Source: Flavimaricola marinus (GTDB lineage: Bacteria; Pseudomonadota; Alphaproteobacteria; Rhodobacterales; Rhodobacteraceae). Taken from it: a stretch of 64,000 bases of DNA. The translations under genes were made by a program, and so were the position numbers. The stretch covers positions 44,742-108,741 of the forward strand of contig NZ_FXZK01000012.1 of the NCBI RefSeq assembly GCF_900184895.1. Direction: 5' to 3'. This document shows, piece after piece, positions 61,806 through 64,000 of the stretch (position 1 is the first letter of the stretch; every line of letters begins with the position of its first letter). A model generated the notes under the pieces. The model saw only the letters and a program-made list of their open reading frames with translations. It searched no databases and had not been told where the DNA came from.

Positions 61806-62291
61806 GTGCAAGTTCTTGTTTCTGATACCTCCGTCCTGATCGACATTGAAAGAGCCTCGCTGACGGCGAGGCTCTTTGATCTCCCCTATGATTTTGTTGT
61901 CCCAGATATTCTTTATGAAGCGGAACTCCTCGACTGGATGGGTCCTGATCTGATCGATCTGGGTCTGAGAGTGGAAGAGCTCACTCCAGAAGAAACCGCA
62001 CGTGCGACAGAGCTGAAGCGGGCGAAATCTATGTTGTCGACGCCAGATGTCTTTGCATTTTGCCTGGCGGCTGGAAGGGATTGGGTTCTCCTTACCGGAG
62101 ACGGTGCGCTCAGGGCTGAGGCCGAGCGCCAAGAAATCGCGATGCACGGCGTCTTGTGGGTTTTCGATGAGATGGAACGTCACAAGGTTTGTTCGACCGA
62201 CTTCCTAAAATCTGGTCTCGAAGCGGTTCGTGATCATCCGAGATGCAGACTTCCCATAAGAGAAGTCAATCGGCGCCTCGTGCGGTACTGA
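61806..62291 (+). CDS. PIN-domain-like ribonuclease
   Basis: 161 residues from a GTG 7 bases after the XRE-ImmA stop. Acidic residues expected of PIN nucleases: D7 (VLVSDTSVLID), E38 or E40, D81 (TPDVFAFCLA) and D99 (LLTGDGALR). PIN proteins paired with XRE-ImmA proteins occur in other genomes. It may be the effector of that pair; the antitoxin role of the upstream protein is inference. Confidence 0.82.
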   Translation: MQVLVSDTSVLIDIERASLTARLFDLPYDFVVPDILYEAELLDWMGPDLIDLGLRVEELTPEETARATELKRAKSMLSTPDVFAFCLAAGRDWVLLTGDGALRAEAERQEIAMHGVLWVFDEMERHKVCSTDFLKSGLEAVRDHPRCRLPIREVNRRLVRY

Positions 62292-62888
62292 TATGTTCGC
62301 GCTCTCCGGTAAAAGACAAATGTTGCCAAGTTTTTCTTTGATCTAGCCTTGCGGCCTCCCCAGCTCGGCTGCGCGTGTCGCAGGGGAGAACGGCCCTTCG
62401 GTCCGTCGCGCATTCGGCCATGCGGCCTCACCGCGGCGTCGCGCCTGGCATCCCGGTTTGCCCGCCTCGCGAGCACGTCCCTCCCCGGCCGCTCCGCCGG
62501 ATTGCGCTCTGGTCTGTTTTGGCCCGAGGCCAAAACGATCCCGCCGCTCCATCCGTCTTCCGCGTCCGGTCGGGCCGTTTGCCTGCTCGGGTCGGGCAAA
62601 CCTACCGTCAAAACACACACACATGAGTGCGGAAGCATATCCTCCGGATGGCCCCCAAATCAGCCCGCGTCAAGGATCGCAAAACTTTTCGGCGAGGGCG
62701 GCGCCCGTGGCGCGGAGCGGTCCCGTGCGTGAGGGCGTGCATGCGTCCGGTGCTGCGCGCGGAAAACTTTTGCGCCCGGCAAGCCGGCGGCTGCGCCGTC
62801 CCTGACCCGTGCAGATTCGGAAACCAGGCATTCGGCCATGCCCCCACACTCACGTGGTGGCCTAGGAACCGAATACTGGAGACCAGAC
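62292..62888. other. GC-rich non-coding region with hairpins
   Basis: About 600 bases with open frames in nearly all frames, as GC-rich sequence gives, but no ribosome site or protein pattern. It holds a 9-bp inverted repeat GTTTTGGCC/GGCCAAAAC (62516-62536) and several smaller ones. It marks the junction between the defence island and the plasmid backbone. The upstream region of the DUF2493 gene is probably within the last 120 bases. Confidence 0.5.
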
Positions 62889-63818
62889 ATGGCTTACGAC
62901 ACCGCAAACACCTACGAGACCATCGAACTTTTCGGACTGACCGAGAAGGACGCGCAGCTGCCGATCCCGGAAGATCACATCCTGACCGACCACATCATCC
63001 GCGAAAGCTTCGAGGCTTTGCTCGGGCAGCTGCGCAATACCGGGCTTGAAGCCGAAATCGAACCGCTGGCCCATGGGCTCGCGACGATCCTGCAGCGGCG
63101 CAAGGTGGCGCTTAGCAAGGAGGTCGACCGCACCGCCGACAAGATCGGCGCTCTGGCAAAATCCCACGACGGATCGGAGATCGCCGAGACCGCGCTCGAA
63201 GAGGCGCAGATGCGCTTTCTGCAGCTGCGCGAGATTGTCAGCGCCATCGAGGTGATGAGCGAGGCTGCGGCGGAATGCTACGAGATCGAGACGGGCCACG
63301 CCTTCATCCCGGCGGCCGGGTCGCGGGCGAGCGTCCGGGCGCAAGAGACCGGGGCGGTCTTCGAGGCGCGGCAGCTCCTGGAGCAGCACGACCGTGAAAC
63401 CGCCGCGAAGTCGAAAGTCGAGGGGGTTCCCCTGATCGTCTCAGGCGCTACAGACTGGACCGATGTCGATGTGATCTTCAACACGCTCGACAAGGTGCGG
63501 GACCGGATCAAGCAGAACCGCAACCAGGAGATCTTCCTCTGCCACAAGGGTGGCAAGCACGGGGCGGAGATGATTGCGGCTCGGTGGGCCCGGGCACGCG
63601 GGATAGCACAGGCGCGCTTTGATCCGCGCTGGTCCGCGCACGGGCGGGCGGCACCGTTCAAGTGCAACGACGAAATGCTGGACGACAAGTTCGCGGCGAC
63701 GGGGGTTGTACTCTTCGGCGGCAACGGGGTCGCGCTGAACCTCGGGCAAAAGGCGGAAGCGAAAGGTCTGACGGTCATGCGGGTTGCGGACCCGGCTAAG
63801 AAGACTGCGCAGGATTGA
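62889..63818 (+). CDS. DUF2493 domain protein (SLOG-type)
   Basis: 309 residues from MAYDTANTYETIEL (a frame start 51 bases upstream is unsupported). N-terminal helices, then a C-terminal nucleotide-binding SLOG-like part: GATDWTDVDVIFNTLDKVRD, IFLCHKGGKHGAEMIAARWA and GVVLFGGNGVALNL. DUF2493 proteins are thought to bind nucleotides or their derivatives and are frequent on these plasmids; the substrate is unknown. Confidence 0.85.
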   Translation: MAYDTANTYETIELFGLTEKDAQLPIPEDHILTDHIIRESFEALLGQLRNTGLEAEIEPLAHGLATILQRRKVALSKEVDRTADKIGALAKSHDGSEIAETALEEAQMRFLQLREIVSAIEVMSEAAAECYEIETGHAFIPAAGSRASVRAQETGAVFEARQLLEQHDRETAAKSKVEGVPLIVSGATDWTDVDVIFNTLDKVRDRIKQNRNQEIFLCHKGGKHGAEMIAARWARARGIAQARFDPRWSAHGRAAPFKCNDEMLDDKFAATGVVLFGGNGVALNLGQKAEAKGLTVMRVADPAKKTAQD

Positions 63819-63825
63819 AGAGAGG

Positions 63826-63850
63826 GGGTCGCGCCTGGCGCGGCCCTTTC
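63826..63850 (+). terminator. Terminator after the DUF2493 gene
   Basis: GGGTCGCGCC and GGCGCGGCCC form a GC-rich stem (one G-T pair, very short loop) followed by TTTCGT, eight bases after the stop codon. Confidence 0.65.
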
Positions 63851-64000
63851 GTCATGTCTCATGGCGCCTGCGGTCGGTCACGCGTGATCGGCAGTCTGCG
63901 GCGGCCAGCACCGTTATCTCTCTACCCGGTCCGTCAGAGTGCGGCCCATCCGCATCGGTACGGGCTGGGGATGGTGCGCACCTCACGCACATCGTCAGCA
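63851..64000. other. Right edge, no complete gene
   Basis: 150 bases with no supported gene; likely the leader region of the next backbone gene beyond the window. Confidence 0.4.

Noticed and set aside
62349..62805. Several overlapping frames of 80-130 codons in both directions
   Set aside because: Proline/arginine-rich low-complexity translations, no start signals; typical of GC-rich non-coding DNA.
1..64000. CRISPR arrays, tRNA and rRNA genes
   Set aside because: No regularly spaced direct repeats of suitable length and no recognisable tRNA or rRNA sequence were seen on reading the window.

Overview
The window looks like part of a large extrachromosomal replicon of a marine-type Rhodobacteraceae (Roseobacter-group alphaproteobacterium). 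The reasons are a complete repABC replication/partition cassette with its antisense RNA (38.9-42.9 kb), TRAP and sugar ABC transporters, an RHE_PE00001/DUF1612-type plasmid protein, and a backbone of ArdC, ParB-like, DUF736 and DUF2493 proteins common on alphaproteobacterial plasmids and integrative elements. No rRNA, tRNA or CRISPR array was seen. Family assignments rest on reading motifs and remembered family patterns; no database search was run.

Layout. (1) 1-14.1 kb, minus strand: a ribose-type ABC importer operon with an SDR dehydrogenase, a CaiB-type CoA-transferase, an aldose-epimerase-like protein and a family I CoA-transferase that runs off the left edge; then a TRAP transporter operon ending in an RraA-like protein. 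(2) 14.2-19.1 kb: an insertion-sequence graveyard (an IS5/IS256 chimera and an IS3 remnant) into which a compact Tn5053-like tniA-tniB-tniQ transposon with both ends intact has landed. (3) 19.1-31.4 kb: a MocD-like fatty-acid-hydroxylase/Rieske ferredoxin pair, then a divergent polyol/mannose-type locus: PMI-like protein, LacI regulator and AGE epimerase on the minus strand, and ABC importer, polyol dehydrogenase, FGGY kinase and ATPase on the plus strand, with two matching palindromic operators between them. (4) 31.5-38.3 kb: an IS3 remnant, an IS6 element and a decapitated helicase, followed by an HD hydrolase, a DUF1612-like protein, a serine resolvase and a DUF4143 ATPase. (5) 38.5-42.9 kb: repABC with a perfect 36-bp palindrome upstream. 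(6) 43.2-57 kb and 62.9-63.8 kb: a block of mostly singly transcribed plus-strand genes (ArdC, ParB-like, DarB-like methylase-helicase, DUF736 and others) resembling the leading/anti-restriction region of a conjugative element. Many are preceded by related hairpin leaders and a shared start context. A PrlF/YhaV toxin-antitoxin pair sits inside.

(7) 57-62.3 kb: a defence island. A five-gene type III CBASS operon on the minus strand (Cap6/TRIP13, Cap8, Cap7/HORMA, CD-NTase, NucC nuclease) faces a divergent XRE-ImmA fusion protein that looks like a one-polypeptide version of the CapH/CapP regulator-protease pair, followed by a PIN-domain nuclease. The shared intergenic region carries four GTTTACA-like boxes.

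How it fits together: catabolic cargo with self-contained transporters and regulators on the left, replicon maintenance in the middle, and on the right genes that would protect the element from host restriction on entry (ArdC, DarB-like protein) plus genes that protect the host from phage (CBASS) and stabilise the element (PrlF/YhaV).
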